A stretch of 64,000 nt of DNA, taken from NCBI RefSeq assembly GCF_040419245.1, contig NZ_JAZHOH010000001.1, forward strand, positions 310,001-374,000. Direction: 5' to 3'. Positions within the stretch are counted from its first letter, which is position 1. Every line of letters begins with the position of its first letter. Both the position numbers and the translations under genes were made by a program. Source of the stretch: Ewingella sp. CoE-038-23 (lineage in GTDB: Bacteria; Pseudomonadota; Gammaproteobacteria; Enterobacterales; Enterobacteriaceae). The notes below the pieces were generated by a model. It was not told where the DNA came from. It saw only the letters and a program-made list of their open reading frames with translations, and did not search any database. Positions 19,028 through 31,843 of the stretch are shown piece after piece.

Positions 19028-20121
19028 CAGGCTCTCCCTCTCAAGCGCGCGCGAATCTTACGCATCGGCAACGTGTCCCACATGTTCAGCACCAGTGCTA
19101 ATAAGAAGTAGGCGAGGTTGGTCACCCACATCCATATCATTGGGTCCAGTTTGTCTTTCGCACCGTTAGAGCGCAGAGAGCTTTGCAGCAGGAAGAAAAT
19201 CAAATACAGCATGATGGCTGGCAGCATACTGAGCACGCGGCCCTGACGCGGGTTGACCACGCTGAGTGGCACCACCAGTAACGCCATGATGAACACGGAA
19301 GCAACCAGCGTCAGACGCCAGTGGAATTCAGAACGCGCCTCGGGCAAATCTGAGTGCCACAGCTGTTGCATCGACATCTGGTCGGAATCGCTGGTGTCGA
19401 GCGCAACCGCCTGATGACCAATGACCGCCAGATAATTGACGAAATCAGTGATACGGAAGTCACGCAGCAGGGCGGTACCTTCGTAGCGCGTGCCCTGGTC
19501 CAGCGTCACCATCTGTGAGCCGTCCGGGCGCTGTTCCATATGGCCTTTATCTGCGACCACTACCGACGGGCGCTGATTGCCGTTCGGGCGCAGCTGCGCC
19601 AGGAACACGTTGTGGAATTCTTTACCTTTCACGTTACCAACGAACAGCACGGCATTGCCGTCCTGAGCCTGTTGGAACTGGCCTTCGACCATGGCCGCCA
19701 TGCTTGGGTTGGCTTTCGCTTCGGCTAACACTTCGTCTTGATGCTTGGATGACCAAGGGCTAACCCAGAAGGCGTTGATCCCTGCAAAAACAGAGGTAAA
19801 TAAAGCCAGACATAGCGCAGCAAGGATTAATGAACGTTTACCAAGGCCGCAGGCGTGCATAACAGTGATTTCACTGTCTGTATAAAGTTTGCCCAATGTC
19901 ATCAATAAGCCGAGGAACAGACTTAAAGGCAAGATGAGCTGTGCCATTTCCGGCACGCCTAAGCCCAGCAGAGAAAGGACTAAATTTGTTGGGATATCGC
20001 CATCAACCGCCGCGCCCAGAACCCTGACTAACTTCTGACAAAAGAAGATCAGCAGCAGGATAAAGAGAATTGCGATTTGGCTCTTGAAGGTTTCCCTAAC
20101 CAGATATCTAATGATGATCAC
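19027..20121 (-). CDS. lptF: LPS export permease LptF
   Basis: LptF pairs with LptG in the LptB2FG lipopolysaccharide exporter. The 364-residue product begins VIIIRYLVRETFKSQ, read from a GTG at 20121. An in-frame ATG 29 codons upstream exists, but the E. coli protein starts at the same conserved IIIRYLVRET. The coupling-helix segment SEITVMHACGLGKRSL and the periplasmic jellyroll domain are intact. It is divergent from pepA, and the 277-base gap must carry both promoters. A weak AGG lies about 11 bases before the GTG. Confidence 0.94.
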   Translation of the reverse strand: MIIIRYLVRETFKSQIAILFILLLIFFCQKLVRVLGAAVDGDIPTNLVLSLLGLGVPEMAQLILPLSLFLGLLMTLGKLYTDSEITVMHACGLGKRSLILAALCLALFTSVFAGINAFWVSPWSSKHQDEVLAEAKANPSMAAMVEGQFQQAQDGNAVLFVGNVKGKEFHNVFLAQLRPNGNQRPSVVVADKGHMEQRPDGSQMVTLDQGTRYEGTALLRDFRITDFVNYLAVIGHQAVALDTSDSDQMSMQQLWHSDLPEARSEFHWRLTLVASVFIMALLVVPLSVVNPRQGRVLSMLPAIMLYLIFFLLQSSLRSNGAKDKLDPMIWMWVTNLAYFLLALVLNMWDTLPMRKIRARLRGRA

Positions 20122-20383
20122 GCTTAATACGCCTGTGATAACTTGTCTTTTTGCAGGAAAATCGATAGTTTCATCGCTAATCCGCCATTTATTCTCATCA
20201 TATGGCAACCTTCACAGCTAAAATAGTATTACAACACCGAGAATTGGGGTGTCCTATAGGAACATGCTTATAGCCGCCAAAATAAAAACTAACGCCGTTC
20301 AGGTTAACACAGGTCGTTAACACAGTGACGGGAGATGTCTCCGGCCTATTCATTCTAGCCGCAGCCCCCGCCGTTGTCTTTAA

Positions 20384-21910
<1,527 letters not shown>

Positions 21911-22020
21911 TCCATTTTGAGCCAGAGCGGTGCTCAAACTGCCTGCGCTAAAGGGCCTAATCAGCAATCGAAACGCCTAGGGCCGGTTAACTCCGGCCTG
22001 ATTTATTTTGGATAAAACTG

Positions 22021-22485
22021 ATGAAACAAGCCACTTTCTTCCTGCTCGATACGCCCGATGGCGACACCGGCCTGAGCTCGCACGAAGCGCTGGCCTGTCA
22101 GATTGCCGCCGAACGCTGTCGCGCCGGGAAACGTGTTTTGCTGGCCTGTGAAGATCAACAGCAGGCAGAACGTCTGGATGAAGCCTTATGGCAGCGCGAC
22201 CCAAGCCAGTTCGTGCCGCACAATTTGGCCGGCGAAGGCCCAAAATTTGGTGCGCCGGTTGAGCTATGCTGGCCAGGAAAACGCGGTAACGCGCCGCGCG
22301 ATCTCTTGATAAGCCTGCTGCCCCAGTTTGCAGATTTTGCTACTGCTTTCCATGAAGTGGTAGACTTCGTACCATACGAAGATTCCCTAAAACAGTTGGC
22401 GCGCGATCGCTATAAAGCGTATCGCAGCGTTGGCTTTACCTTGACCACGGCCACGCCGCCGTCTGTCACTACATCGACCGACTAA
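22021..22485 (+). CDS. holC: DNA polymerase III chi subunit
   Basis: Chi joins the clamp loader, through psi, to single-strand DNA-binding protein at the replication fork. The 154-residue product is slightly longer than the E. coli form (147). It has the family core [36 protein letters not shown] and [23 protein letters not shown]. The final 12 residues ([12 protein letters not shown]) form a low-complexity tail. valS follows after 14 bases, the usual holC-valS arrangement. Confidence 0.96.
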   Translation: MKQATFFLLDTPDGDTGLSSHEALACQIAAERCRAGKRVLLACEDQQQAERLDEALWQRDPSQFVPHNLAGEGPKFGAPVELCWPGKRGNAPRDLLISLLPQFADFATAFHEVVDFVPYEDSLKQLARDRYKAYRSVGFTLTTATPPSVTTSTD

Positions 22486-22499
22486 AAAAACGAAGCGAA

Positions 22500-25355
22500 A
22501 TGGATAAGACATATAACCCGCAAGATATCGAGCAACCGCTTTACGAGCACTGGGAAGAACAGGGCTATTTCAAGCCGCATGGCGACACCAGTAAAGAAAG
22601 CTTTGCCATCATGATCCCGCCGCCGAACGTCACCGGTAGCTTGCACATGGGTCACGCTTTCCAGCAAACCATCATGGACGCCATGATCCGCTATCAGCGT
22701 ATGCAGGGTAAAAACACGCTGTGGCAGGCGGGTACTGACCATGCGGGTATCGCAACGCAGATGGTGGTTGAACGCAAAATTGCTGCCGAAGAAGGTAAAA
22801 CGCGCCACGACTACGGTCGCGATGCTTTCATCGACAAAATCTGGGAGTGGAAAGCCGAATCCGGTGGCACCATTACTCGCCAGATGCGCCGTCTGGGCGA
22901 CTCCGTGGACTGGGAGCGCGAGCGCTTCACCATGGATGATGGCCTGTCTGACGCCGTGCGCGAAGTCTTTGTGCGCCTGTATAAAGAGGACCTGATTTAC
23001 CGCGGCAAACGTCTGGTGAACTGGGACCCGAAACTGCGTACCGCCATCTCTGATCTGGAAGTTGAAAACCGCGAATCCAAAGGTTCCATGTGGCACCTGC
23101 GTTATCCGCTGGCTGACGGCGCGAAAACGGCCGAAGGTAACGACTATCTGGTGGTGGCGACGACGCGTCCTGAAACCATGCTGGGTGATACCGGCGTGGC
23201 CGTTAATCCAGAAGATCCGCGCTACAAAGATTTGATTGGCAAAGAGATTATTCTGCCGCTGGTTGGCCGTCGTATTCCTATCGTGGGTGATGAACACGCC
23301 GATATGGAAAAAGGCACCGGCTGCGTGAAAATCACGCCAGCCCACGACTTTAACGACTACGAAGTGGGTAAACGTCACGGCTTGCCGATGATCAACATCC
23401 TGACCTTCGATGGCGATGTTCGCCAGACAGCCGAAGTTTTCGACACTAACGGTGAAGAGAGCGACGCGTGCAGCAATGAAATCCCAGAAGCCTTCCGCGG
23501 CCTAGAGCGTTTTGCCGCGCGTAAAGCCGTGGTTGCTGCTTTCGACGAAGCTGGCCTGCTGGAAGAGATCAAACCTCACGACCTGACCGTGCCTTATGGC
23601 GATCGCGGTGGCGTGGTTATCGAGCCAATGCTGACCGACCAATGGTATGTGCGCACTGCGCCGCTGGCGAAAGTGGCGGTAGAAGCCGTTGAGCAGGGTG
23701 AGATCCAGTTCGTACCTAAGCAGTACGAAAACATGTATTTCAGCTGGATGCGTGACATTCAGGACTGGTGTATTTCCCGCCAGCTGTGGTGGGGCCACCG
23801 TATCCCTGCGTGGTACGACGCGGAAGGCAACGTTTACGTTGGCCGCGACGAAGCTGAAGTGCGCAGCGAAAACAATCTGGGCGCAGACGTCGTGCTGACC
23901 CAAGACGAAGATGTGCTCGACACTTGGTTCTCTTCTGGCCTGTGGACCTTCTCCACGCTGGGCTGGCCGAACCAAACTGCCGATCTGAAAGCTTTCCACC
24001 CGTCGAGCGTCGTGGTCAGCGGCTTCGACATCATCTTCTTCTGGATCGCGCGCATGATCATGATGACCATGCACTTCGTGAAAGATGAAAACGGCAAGCC
24101 GCAGGTTCCATTCCACACGGTCTACATGACCGGGCTTATCCGCGACGACGAAGGGCAGAAGATGTCTAAGTCGAAAGGTAACGTAATCGATCCATTAGAT
24201 ATGATTGACGGCATTTCGCTGGAAGACCTGCTGGAAAAACGTACCGGTAACATGATGCAGCCACAGCTGGCGGAGAAAATCCGTAAGCGCACCGAGAAGC
24301 AGTTCCCGAACGGCATCGAGCCGCACGGTACTGATGCCCTGCGCTTCACACTGGCCGCGCTGGCTTCAACCGGCCGTGATATCAACTGGGACATGAAGCG
24401 TCTCGAGGGTTATCGCAACTTCTGTAATAAGCTGTGGAACGCTAGCCGCTTCGTGCTGATGAACACAGAAGATCAAGATTGCGGCCTGAACGGCGGCGAG
24501 CTTGAGCTGTCTCTGGCTGATCGTTGGATCCTGGCTGAATACAACCGCACGGTGAAAGCTTACCGTGACGCAATGGACGGCTACCGCTTCGACTTAGCGG
24601 CCAGCATTCTGTATGAATTCACCTGGAACCAGTTCTGCGACTGGTATCTGGAACTCACCAAGCCGGTAATGAATGGCGGCAGCGAAGCACAGCTGCGCGG
24701 CACCCGTCATACGCTGGTAGAAGTGCTGGAAGGCCTGCTGCGCCTGGCGCATCCGATCATTCCATTCATTACAGAAACCATCTGGCAGCGCGTTAAAACC
24801 CTGAAAGGCATCACAGCTGAAACTATCATGCTGCAACCTTTCCCAGAGTATGACGCGGCTAAGGCAGACGAAAGCGCGCTGGCCGACCTTGAGTGGATCA
24901 AGCAGGCTATCATCGCTATCCGTAACGTTCGCGCTGAAATGAACCTCTCTCCGGGCAAACCTCTGGAGCTGCTGCTGCGTGGAGCAAGTGCAGATGCACA
25001 GCGTCGCGTTGAGCAGAACCTGAACTTCATCTCCTCGCTGGCACGTCTTGAGTCCATCACCGTGCTGCCTGCGGGCGATAAAGGCCCGGTTTCTATGACC
25101 AAGCTGGTGGACGGCGCTGAGTTGCTGATCCCAATGGCCGGTCTTATCGACAAAGCCGCTGAGCTGGCGCGTTTGGATAAAGAGATGGCGAAGATTGACG
25201 GCGAAATCGCGTCAATCGAAGGCAAGCTCTCCAACGAAGGCTTCGTGGCTCGTGCTCCAGAAGCGGTTGTTGCTAAAGAGCGTGAACGTCTGGTTGCCTG
25301 TGGCGAAGCCAAAGTTAAGCTGGCTGAGCAGAAAGCGACTATCGCCGCGCTGTAA
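22500..25355 (+). CDS. valS: Valyl-tRNA synthetase
   Basis: ValS charges tRNA-Val and edits mischarged threonine. The 951-residue class I enzyme has the HIGH signature as HMGH at residues 49-52 and KMSKS at residues 554-558. The CP1 editing domain contains [17 protein letters not shown]. The C-terminal coiled-coil arm (about 885-951, ending [12 protein letters not shown]) is present. The length matches E. coli. The gene is cotranscribed with holC and ends at a strong terminator. Confidence 0.98.
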   Translation: MDKTYNPQDIEQPLYEHWEEQGYFKPHGDTSKESFAIMIPPPNVTGSLHMGHAFQQTIMDAMIRYQRMQGKNTLWQAGTDHAGIATQMVVERKIAAEEGKTRHDYGRDAFIDKIWEWKAESGGTITRQMRRLGDSVDWERERFTMDDGLSDAVREVFVRLYKEDLIYRGKRLVNWDPKLRTAISDLEVENRESKGSMWHLRYPLADGAKTAEGNDYLVVATTRPETMLGDTGVAVNPEDPRYKDLIGKEIILPLVGRRIPIVGDEHADMEKGTGCVKITPAHDFNDYEVGKRHGLPMINILTFDGDVRQTAEVFDTNGEESDACSNEIPEAFRGLERFAARKAVVAAFDEAGLLEEIKPHDLTVPYGDRGGVVIEPMLTDQWYVRTAPLAKVAVEAVEQGEIQFVPKQYENMYFSWMRDIQDWCISRQLWWGHRIPAWYDAEGNVYVGRDEAEVRSENNLGADVVLTQDEDVLDTWFSSGLWTFSTLGWPNQTADLKAFHPSSVVVSGFDIIFFWIARMIMMTMHFVKDENGKPQVPFHTVYMTGLIRDDEGQKMSKSKGNVIDPLDMIDGISLEDLLEKRTGNMMQPQLAEKIRKRTEKQFPNGIEPHGTDALRFTLAALASTGRDINWDMKRLEGYRNFCNKLWNASRFVLMNTEDQDCGLNGGELELSLADRWILAEYNRTVKAYRDAMDGYRFDLAASILYEFTWNQFCDWYLELTKPVMNGGSEAQLRGTRHTLVEVLEGLLRLAHPIIPFITETIWQRVKTLKGITAETIMLQPFPEYDAAKADESALADLEWIKQAIIAIRNVRAEMNLSPGKPLELLLRGASADAQRRVEQNLNFISSLARLESITVLPAGDKGPVSMTKLVDGAELLIPMAGLIDKAAELARLDKEMAKIDGEIASIEGKLSNEGFVARAPEAVVAKERERLVACGEAKVKLAEQKATIAAL

Positions 25356-25381
25356 GATATCGTGTCTAAGTGATGTTATGC

Positions 25382-25408
25382 AAAAGGCCGCTCACGCGGC
25401 CTTTTTTG
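25382..25408 (+). terminator. Intrinsic terminator of holC-valS
   Basis: The stem AAAAGGCCG / CGGCCTTTT with a CTCACG loop runs into six T, 26 bases after the valS stop. Confidence 0.93.
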
Positions 25409-25539
25409 TTGCAGCGGCGCAAGCTAAATTTATTGCGTATTTTAAAACGGCATCCGTGGCCCCGGCGTTGCATCATTGCGCGGTTAGGTGGTATTAATTC
25501 GGACTGATTGTGTTTTTATCATCATATTGAGTGAGCCTT

Positions 25540-26043
25540 ATGTCTACCGCCACACCCCTCAACTTGCAGGTGCGTCTGATACGTCCTGAAGACAATGCCG
25601 CTATTGCGAATGTTATCCGCCAAGTCTCTGCCGAATTCGGCCTGACCGCCGACAAAGGCTACACGGTGGCGGATCCCAACCTTGACCATTTATATGAAAA
25701 TTACAGCCAACCGCGCTGCGCATATTGGGTGGTGGAGCTGGATGGGCAGATCGCGGGCGGCGGCGGGGTCGCACCTCTACAGGGCGCAGAAGATGATTTG
25801 TGTGAATTACAGAAAATGTATTTCCACTCGGCATTGCGCGGGAAAGGTTTAGCCAAGAAATTAGCCTTACAGGCATTAGATTTTGCCCGCACCCAAGGCT
25901 TTGCACGCTGCTATTTAGAAACCACCGGCAGCCTGACGCAGGCCGTGGCTTTATATGAGCACTTAGGTTTTGTGCATATTGACGGACCATTAGGCAATAC
26001 AGGTCATACTGATTGTGAAGTTACCATGCTTAAACTGCTATAA
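25540..26043 (+). CDS. yjgM: GNAT acetyltransferase YjgM (OatA)
   Basis: The 167-residue GNAT-fold protein matches E. coli YjgM, for which amino-acid acetylating activity has been proposed. Shared segments include [20 protein letters not shown] and [12 protein letters not shown]. The acetyl-CoA-binding motif [20 protein letters not shown] has the expected R-G-K-G core, and [10 protein letters not shown] and GHTDCEV lie near the end. A GTG nine bases upstream is in frame but has no ribosome-binding site, so the ATG at 25540 is used. As in E. coli, it lies close to valS. Confidence 0.9.
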   Translation: MSTATPLNLQVRLIRPEDNAAIANVIRQVSAEFGLTADKGYTVADPNLDHLYENYSQPRCAYWVVELDGQIAGGGGVAPLQGAEDDLCELQKMYFHSALRGKGLAKKLALQALDFARTQGFARCYLETTGSLTQAVALYEHLGFVHIDGPLGNTGHTDCEVTMLKLL

Positions 26044-26091
26044 TCAGGCACGATTAAGTTTGGATCGGCTAACTTTGGCACAGGCATCAGT

Positions 26092-26844
26092 ATGTTCACT
26101 TATAAAGAAATTTCGACGCTGAACGAATTAGAATTGATGGTGTATAACACCATCATTAAAAACACGGATAAAGTCATGTATATGACTATCCGTGAACTCG
26201 CTGATGCTGCGGGCGTTTCCACCACCACCGTGCTGCGTTTTTGCAAGAAAATGAATTGCGACGGATATTCAGAATTCCGTATTCGCTTTAAATTATATCT
26301 TGAACGTGATGAAAAGCCGCCGGTCTCTTTCGGTATTAGTGAGATTATTAGTTACTTTAAAAGTATTAATAATAGCGAGTTTGATGAGTTATTAGATAAA
26401 GCCGCTGCGCAAATTGCTTCCACCCGCAGAATTATATTTGTGGGCATTGGCACGTCGGGCGCTTTGGGTAAATATAGCGCGCGTTTTTTTTCTAATATTG
26501 GTAAGTTCAGCACTTATATTGATGACCCTTATTACCCAATTAATAGCGATATGTATCAGGATGCCATCGCGATTATTTTTTCGGTTTCTGGCGAGACAGA
26601 AGAGATCATCCGCATTGCCAGCCAGTTCAGTTTGCAGAATTGCAAAATTATCAGCCTGACCAACAGCGAAAGTTCCACGCTGGCCCGCATGGCGGACCTC
26701 AACATCTCTTACCACATGCCACCCATTCTGCTCGAAGGCCACTACAATATTACGACGCAGATCCCAGTTTTGTATATTATCGAAACTATCGGCAAAAAAC
26801 TGCCGCCGCTAATTAATGAAAATATTATTAAGCACCCTAAATAA
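26092..26844 (+). CDS. RpiR/MurR-family transcriptional regulator
   Basis: The 250-residue product has an N-terminal RpiR helix-turn-helix (about 17-60, MTIRELADAAGVSTTTVLRFCKKM written in parts: TIRELADAAGVSTTT then VLRFCKKM). A SIS sugar-phosphate-binding domain follows at about 95-230 (IIFVGIGTSGALGKY, FSVSGETEEI). The C-terminal pattern GHYNITTQIPVLYIIETIGKK is typical of regulators of beta-glucoside and maltoside PTS operons. It lies just upstream of a PTS permease and a 6-phospho-beta-glucosidase in the same direction, so it probably controls them in response to a sugar phosphate. Whether it activates or represses cannot be read from sequence. Confidence 0.88.
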   Translation: MFTYKEISTLNELELMVYNTIIKNTDKVMYMTIRELADAAGVSTTTVLRFCKKMNCDGYSEFRIRFKLYLERDEKPPVSFGISEIISYFKSINNSEFDELLDKAAAQIASTRRIIFVGIGTSGALGKYSARFFSNIGKFSTYIDDPYYPINSDMYQDAIAIIFSVSGETEEIIRIASQFSLQNCKIISLTNSESSTLARMADLNISYHMPPILLEGHYNITTQIPVLYIIETIGKKLPPLINENIIKHPK

Positions 26845-26860
26845 AACAGGGTGTTTTAGA
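26833..26860 (+). terminator. Weak terminator after the RpiR-type gene
   Basis: CACCCT and AGGGTG surround an A-rich loop and are followed by TTTT. The stem begins inside the last codons of the regulator. It probably gives partial termination before the PTS gene. Confidence 0.45.
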
Positions 26861-26914
26861 TATGTAACATCTACCAAATAAGCCGCTTTGTTATATCGTG
26901 ACTTCAAATTCTTT

Positions 26915-26942
26915 TTTGCTAAACTCCCGTCCGAAGTATAAA
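26915..26942 (+). promoter_or_regulatory. Candidate promoter of the beta-glucoside PTS unit
   Basis: TTTGCT at 26915-26920 and TATAAA at 26937-26942 have a 16-base spacer, about 100 bases before the permease ATG. The -35 match is weak. The 200-base gap holds no other gene. The ribosome-binding site AGGAG is at about 27032. Confidence 0.4.
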
Positions 26943-27044
26943 AATAATAATCTCACCTCTCGTGCCAAAAGTTATACCCGCAGTGATTGACGTTTCAGCT
27001 AGGCAGCCAAAGCGCCAAATACCACGGGTATTAGGAGAATAATA

Positions 27045-28583
27045 ATGGCGATTGATTACGCTCAAACTGCTCAGGAAGTTGTTAAATATATTGGTGGCGA
27101 TAATAATGTGATTAGCGTCACACATTGCGCAACTCGATTACGTTTTATTTTGAAAGATAATAGCATTGTCGATAAAGAGGAATTAAAACGCGTTAAAGGC
27201 GTAATTACCGTTATCGAAGCGGGCGGGCAGATGCAGGTGGTTATCGGCAACCACGTCAGCGATGCTTATAAACAGGTTCTGCGACTGATCACCGTTGACG
27301 AAAATGCCCCGGTCTCTGCACCGAATGTCGGCATTGTCAGCCGGGTGATGGACGTCATCTCGAGCATTTTTACTCCCTTCCTTTACCAACTCGCGGCCTG
27401 CGGTATTTTACAGGGGATCATCTCCTTCCTGGCCGCCGTCGGCATTATGGACTCCAGCAGCGGCACTTACCGCATCCTGAACTTTGTGTCGTGGACGGCA
27501 TTCACCTTCCTGCCAGTGATGATCGCCTTTACGGCGGCTAAAAAATTCAACGTTCATCCATTCACCGCTGTTATCACCGCCTGTGCGCTGATCAGCCCTG
27601 ACTACATGAACATGGTGACGGCGTTCAAAATCACCACTATCAACTCTGCGGACCCTGCGATGCAGCAATTGATGCGTGAAGCCGTTAGCAACCCGGAAAT
27701 CGCCAATGCTCTGACCAATCTCGTGGGCATTCCGCTCTCCGCGCCGACGCTGGACTTCCTCGGCATTCCGGTGAAATACCTCAGCTACACCGCGTCAGTT
27801 ATCCCCATCATTCTGATGGTTTGGGCGATGTCCTACGTTGAGCGTTTCTTCAATAAAATCCTGCCAGTGGTGATCCGCAACCTGTTCACCCCAATGTTCT
27901 GTATCGCGATTATGGTGCCGATGACCCTGCTGGTGTTTGGCCCGATTGGCAACCTGATTGGCGGCGCGATCGGCGGCGTTTATAACTACCTGTATCATCT
28001 CAGCCCGACCGTGGCAGGCTTCGTGGTGGGTGCCTTCTGGCAGCCGTTAGTCACCCTTGGCGTTCATTGGGGCATTACGCCGGTTACCGTCGGCAACTAC
28101 GCAACCTTGGGTTATGACACCTTCACTGGCCTCCAGGCTTCTGCGGTATTCGCTATGACCGGCACCATGTTCGGCGTTTATCTGAAAACCCGTAGCCGTG
28201 AAATGAAAGGTATTTCACTGTCAGCGGGCGTAACCGGGCTGTTTGGGATCACCGAACCGGCTATCTATGGTGTGGCGCTGCGCCTGAAAAAACCTTTCCT
28301 GTGCAGCTGTGCTGCGGGCGGGATTGGCGGCGCGATTGCAGGCTCATTCAACGCCGTTTCATGGAGTTACTGCCTGCCGGGCATCGCGGTGCTGCCGGTG
28401 TTCTTCAAAGAAGGCCACATGCCGCAGTTCCTCGGATTCCTGCTTTCTATCACCGTGGCGTTCGTGCTCGGCGCGCTGTTCACCTATCTGGTCGGCTTTA
28501 AAGACGAAGTGGAAAGCCAACCCAAAAGCAGTGCCAAGGCGGCTGATACGACGGCGCCACAGGCCCAGTTGAATCAGGCTTAA
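27045..28583 (+). CDS. PTS beta-glucoside-type EIIBC permease
   Basis: This inner-membrane phosphotransferase permease would import and phosphorylate a beta-glucoside. The 512-residue product has an EIIB domain at about 1-85 with the phosphorylated Cys28 in THCATRLRF. The EIIC membrane domain (about 105-480) has roughly ten helices and the conserved GITEPAIYG motif. The chain then ends in a short Ala/Gln-rich tail (SSAKAADTTAPQAQLNQA). There is no EIIA domain, unlike BglF, so the phosphate must come from an EIIA encoded elsewhere, plausibly EIIA-Glc. A 6-phospho-beta-glucosidase gene follows in the same operon. Confidence 0.92.
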   Translation: MAIDYAQTAQEVVKYIGGDNNVISVTHCATRLRFILKDNSIVDKEELKRVKGVITVIEAGGQMQVVIGNHVSDAYKQVLRLITVDENAPVSAPNVGIVSRVMDVISSIFTPFLYQLAACGILQGIISFLAAVGIMDSSSGTYRILNFVSWTAFTFLPVMIAFTAAKKFNVHPFTAVITACALISPDYMNMVTAFKITTINSADPAMQQLMREAVSNPEIANALTNLVGIPLSAPTLDFLGIPVKYLSYTASVIPIILMVWAMSYVERFFNKILPVVIRNLFTPMFCIAIMVPMTLLVFGPIGNLIGGAIGGVYNYLYHLSPTVAGFVVGAFWQPLVTLGVHWGITPVTVGNYATLGYDTFTGLQASAVFAMTGTMFGVYLKTRSREMKGISLSAGVTGLFGITEPAIYGVALRLKKPFLCSCAAGGIGGAIAGSFNAVSWSYCLPGIAVLPVFFKEGHMPQFLGFLLSITVAFVLGALFTYLVGFKDEVESQPKSSAKAADTTAPQAQLNQA

Positions 28584-28600
28584 TCAGTATTTTGTAGATT

Positions 28601-28619
28601 GGGCGGGAGCTTCCCGCCC
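28601..28619 (+). repeat. Hairpin between PTS and glucosidase genes
   Basis: GGGCGGGA-GCT-TCCCGCCC is a perfect 8-base stem without a following T-run. It lies in the 55-base gap inside the operon, and may set relative mRNA stability of the two genes. Confidence 0.6.
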
Positions 28620-28626
28620 TGAATAA

Positions 28627-30078
<1,452 letters not shown>

Positions 30079-30113
30079 GGCAAGTTTTGTAGCAAGTTGT
30101 TGAAAGTCAAAAA

Positions 30114-30140
30114 GAATTCAGGCCCGTTAAGGGCCTGAAT
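30114..30140 (-). terminator. Terminator after dolP
   Basis: The perfect 10-base stem ATTCAGGCCC / GGGCCTGAAT with a five-base loop is followed on the minus strand by TTCTTTTT. It ends the minus-strand dolP transcript and also lies downstream of the convergent glucosidase gene. Confidence 0.85.
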
Positions 30141-30157
30141 GTTATGAGCGAAATGAT

Positions 30158-30733
30158 TTACTTCACGTAGGTAAAGGCAGTGGTGACGTGTTTCACACCA
30201 CTCACACCGGCTGCAATGCTCGCCGCCGATTTCCCCTCTTCCTGAGTTACCAGACCCAACAAGAAGACTTCGCCGTTTTCAGTGGTCACTTTCACATTGG
30301 AAGATTTCACCGAGTCGCTGGTCAGGATCTGCGAACGGACTTTGGTGGTGATCCAGGTGTCCATTGATGCAGTGCCCATAGAGACAGGCTTGCCGGTACG
30401 GATTTCGTTGTAGACTTCGCTCGCGCCGTCAACACCCATGGTGATTTGCTTCGCGCGCGCGGCCATGTCTGGCGTTGGCGTCTGGCCGGTTAGCAAGACT
30501 TTGCCCTGATAGGCGGTCGCCACAATGCGAGCTTCATCTTTAAGCTGTTTATCTTTGCTAATGGCGTTAGACACGCGAGCTTCCAGCGTGCCGTCATCCA
30601 CCTGAGTACCCACGGTACGTGGATCGGTGGTGGTTTTCGTTGCCACGCCCGCGACGCCAACAACGGCGGCCGCTACGCAGCCTTGTAATAGTAGGGCGCT
30701 TAACAATACTGCAAAGAGAGGACTCGCCTTCAT
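30158..30733 (-). CDS. dolP: Outer-membrane lipoprotein DolP (YraP), double BON domain
   Basis: DolP is an outer-membrane lipoprotein that binds anionic phospholipid at the division site and supports envelope integrity and BAM function. The 191-residue product has a signal peptide ending in the lipobox LLQGC, with Cys19 as the lipidated residue. Two BON domains follow at about 47-113 and 125-190. The hydrophobic stretch AAAVVGVAGVATKTT after the cysteine matches the family. It is the last gene of a minus-strand group with diaA, nine bases after diaA. Confidence 0.96.
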   Translation of the reverse strand: MKASPLFAVLLSALLLQGCVAAAVVGVAGVATKTTTDPRTVGTQVDDGTLEARVSNAISKDKQLKDEARIVATAYQGKVLLTGQTPTPDMAARAKQITMGVDGASEVYNEIRTGKPVSMGTASMDTWITTKVRSQILTSDSVKSSNVKVTTENGEVFLLGLVTQEEGKSAASIAAGVSGVKHVTTAFTYVK

Positions 30734-30742
30734 TGGATCTCC

Positions 30743-31333
30743 TTAATCGTCCTGGTGAGGGAACAGCGTGTTATCAATCAGGTCACAGAGGCAGTTCACT
30801 GTGAGCATATGCATTTCCTGAATACGTGCGCTGCGATGGGACGGAATACGGATCTCAACATCGTGAGGCCCTAATAGACCGGCCAACTCACCGCCGTCAT
30901 ACCCTGTCAGTGCGACGATGGTCATGTCGCGGGTCACTGCTGCTTCAACCGCTTTGACAATATCACGGCTGTTACCGCGGGTGGAAATAGCCAGTAAAAC
31001 GTCTCCAGCCTGCCCCAGCGCGCGAACCTGTTTGGCGTAGATTTCTTCATGCAGGCGATCGTTAGCGATAGCCGTCAGCACGATGTTATCCGCACATAGT
31101 GAGATTGCGGGTAAGCTTGGACGTTCAGTTTCAAAGCGATTAATCAGACTGGCTGAAAAATGCTGGGCATTCGCGGCGGAAGTACCATTACCGCAGCACA
31201 GTATCTTGTTACCGTTTAGCAGTGATTGCACCAGCGTCATTGCTGCGCGGGAAATCGCATCGGGCAGGGCTTCTGCGGCGGCAATCTGGGTTTGAATACT
31301 TTCAGTAAAGCAGGCTTTGATTCTATCCAGCAC
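30743..31333 (-). CDS. diaA: DnaA initiator-associating protein DiaA
   Basis: DiaA is a tetrameric SIS-fold protein that binds DnaA and promotes timely initiation at oriC. The 196-residue product starts [27 protein letters not shown] (given in part). It carries the SIS motifs [17 protein letters not shown] and [17 protein letters not shown]. Length and sequence match E. coli DiaA. It lies between yraN and dolP, the E. coli order lpoA-yraN-diaA-dolP. Confidence 0.96.
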   Translation of the reverse strand: MLDRIKACFTESIQTQIAAAEALPDAISRAAMTLVQSLLNGNKILCCGNGTSAANAQHFSASLINRFETERPSLPAISLCADNIVLTAIANDRLHEEIYAKQVRALGQAGDVLLAISTRGNSRDIVKAVEAAVTRDMTIVALTGYDGGELAGLLGPHDVEIRIPSHRSARIQEMHMLTVNCLCDLIDNTLFPHQDD

Positions 31334-31396
31334 GTGATTTAGTCCAGTCAGTAAAATGTCGGCTGCGCTATGGCAGGCGTCAGTCTCAAAACAATC

Positions 31397-31765
31397 TTAA
31401 TCCGCATTGAATGCATCACGCAGCCATTCTATCTGGCTACCCGTGATGGCTAAAACATCAAAACGGCAAGATGATGTGTCAAAGCTCGCATTTCTTCGTG
31501 CAAGCCAAAAAGAGGCGGCTTGTAATAAACGCCGCTGTTTTTGATGCGTCACGCTGGCCGCGGCTCCACCAAATAAGGCGTTGCGACGGTAGCGCACCTC
31601 AACAAACACGATGGTTTGCTGGTCGCGCATGATCAGGTCAATCTCACCCTGTCGGCAAGCCACGTTGGCCTCGACGAAAATTAACCCGGCTTTTTCGAGA
31701 TAACGCCGGGCGAAGACTTCATAGTCTGCGCCACGTTCGCGCGTTGTCGCGTTTTTTCCTAACAT
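31397..31765 (-). CDS. yraN: YraN, UPF0102 nuclease-like protein
   Basis: The 122-residue product belongs to the UPF0102 family, which has a PD-(D/E)xK endonuclease fold and no firmly established role. The putative active-site residues are visible: Glu in GADYEVFA, Asp in [10 protein letters not shown], and the E-x-R segment in VFVEVRYR. The length is typical. It follows lpoA, but an intrinsic terminator lies between them, so it may have its own promoter. Confidence 0.93.
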   Translation of the reverse strand: MLGKNATTRERGADYEVFARRYLEKAGLIFVEANVACRQGEIDLIMRDQQTIVFVEVRYRRNALFGGAAASVTHQKQRRLLQAASFWLARRNASFDTSSCRFDVLAITGSQIEWLRDAFNAD

Positions 31766-31782
31766 CTATACATCCTTGTACT

Positions 31783-31811
31783 TAAAAAACGGGGTAAATC
31801 CGATACCCCGT
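31783..31811 (-). terminator. Terminator after lpoA
   Basis: On the minus strand the stem ACGGGGTA / TACCCCGT with a seven-base loop runs into six T. It lies between lpoA and yraN. Confidence 0.85.
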
Positions 31812-31843
31812 TCACGCTTTCAGCTTTGTCTTAAACCTATGAT

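Noticed and set aside
20121..20208. 29-codon N-terminal extension of lptF from an ATG
   Set aside because: The family N-terminus begins at IIIRYLVRET. The extension is polar and would displace the first membrane helix.
22482..23378. 298-codon minus-strand ORF opposite valS, and a similar 306-codon ORF at 29056-29976
   Set aside because: Both are antisense to well-conserved enzyme genes and have no independent evidence of coding.
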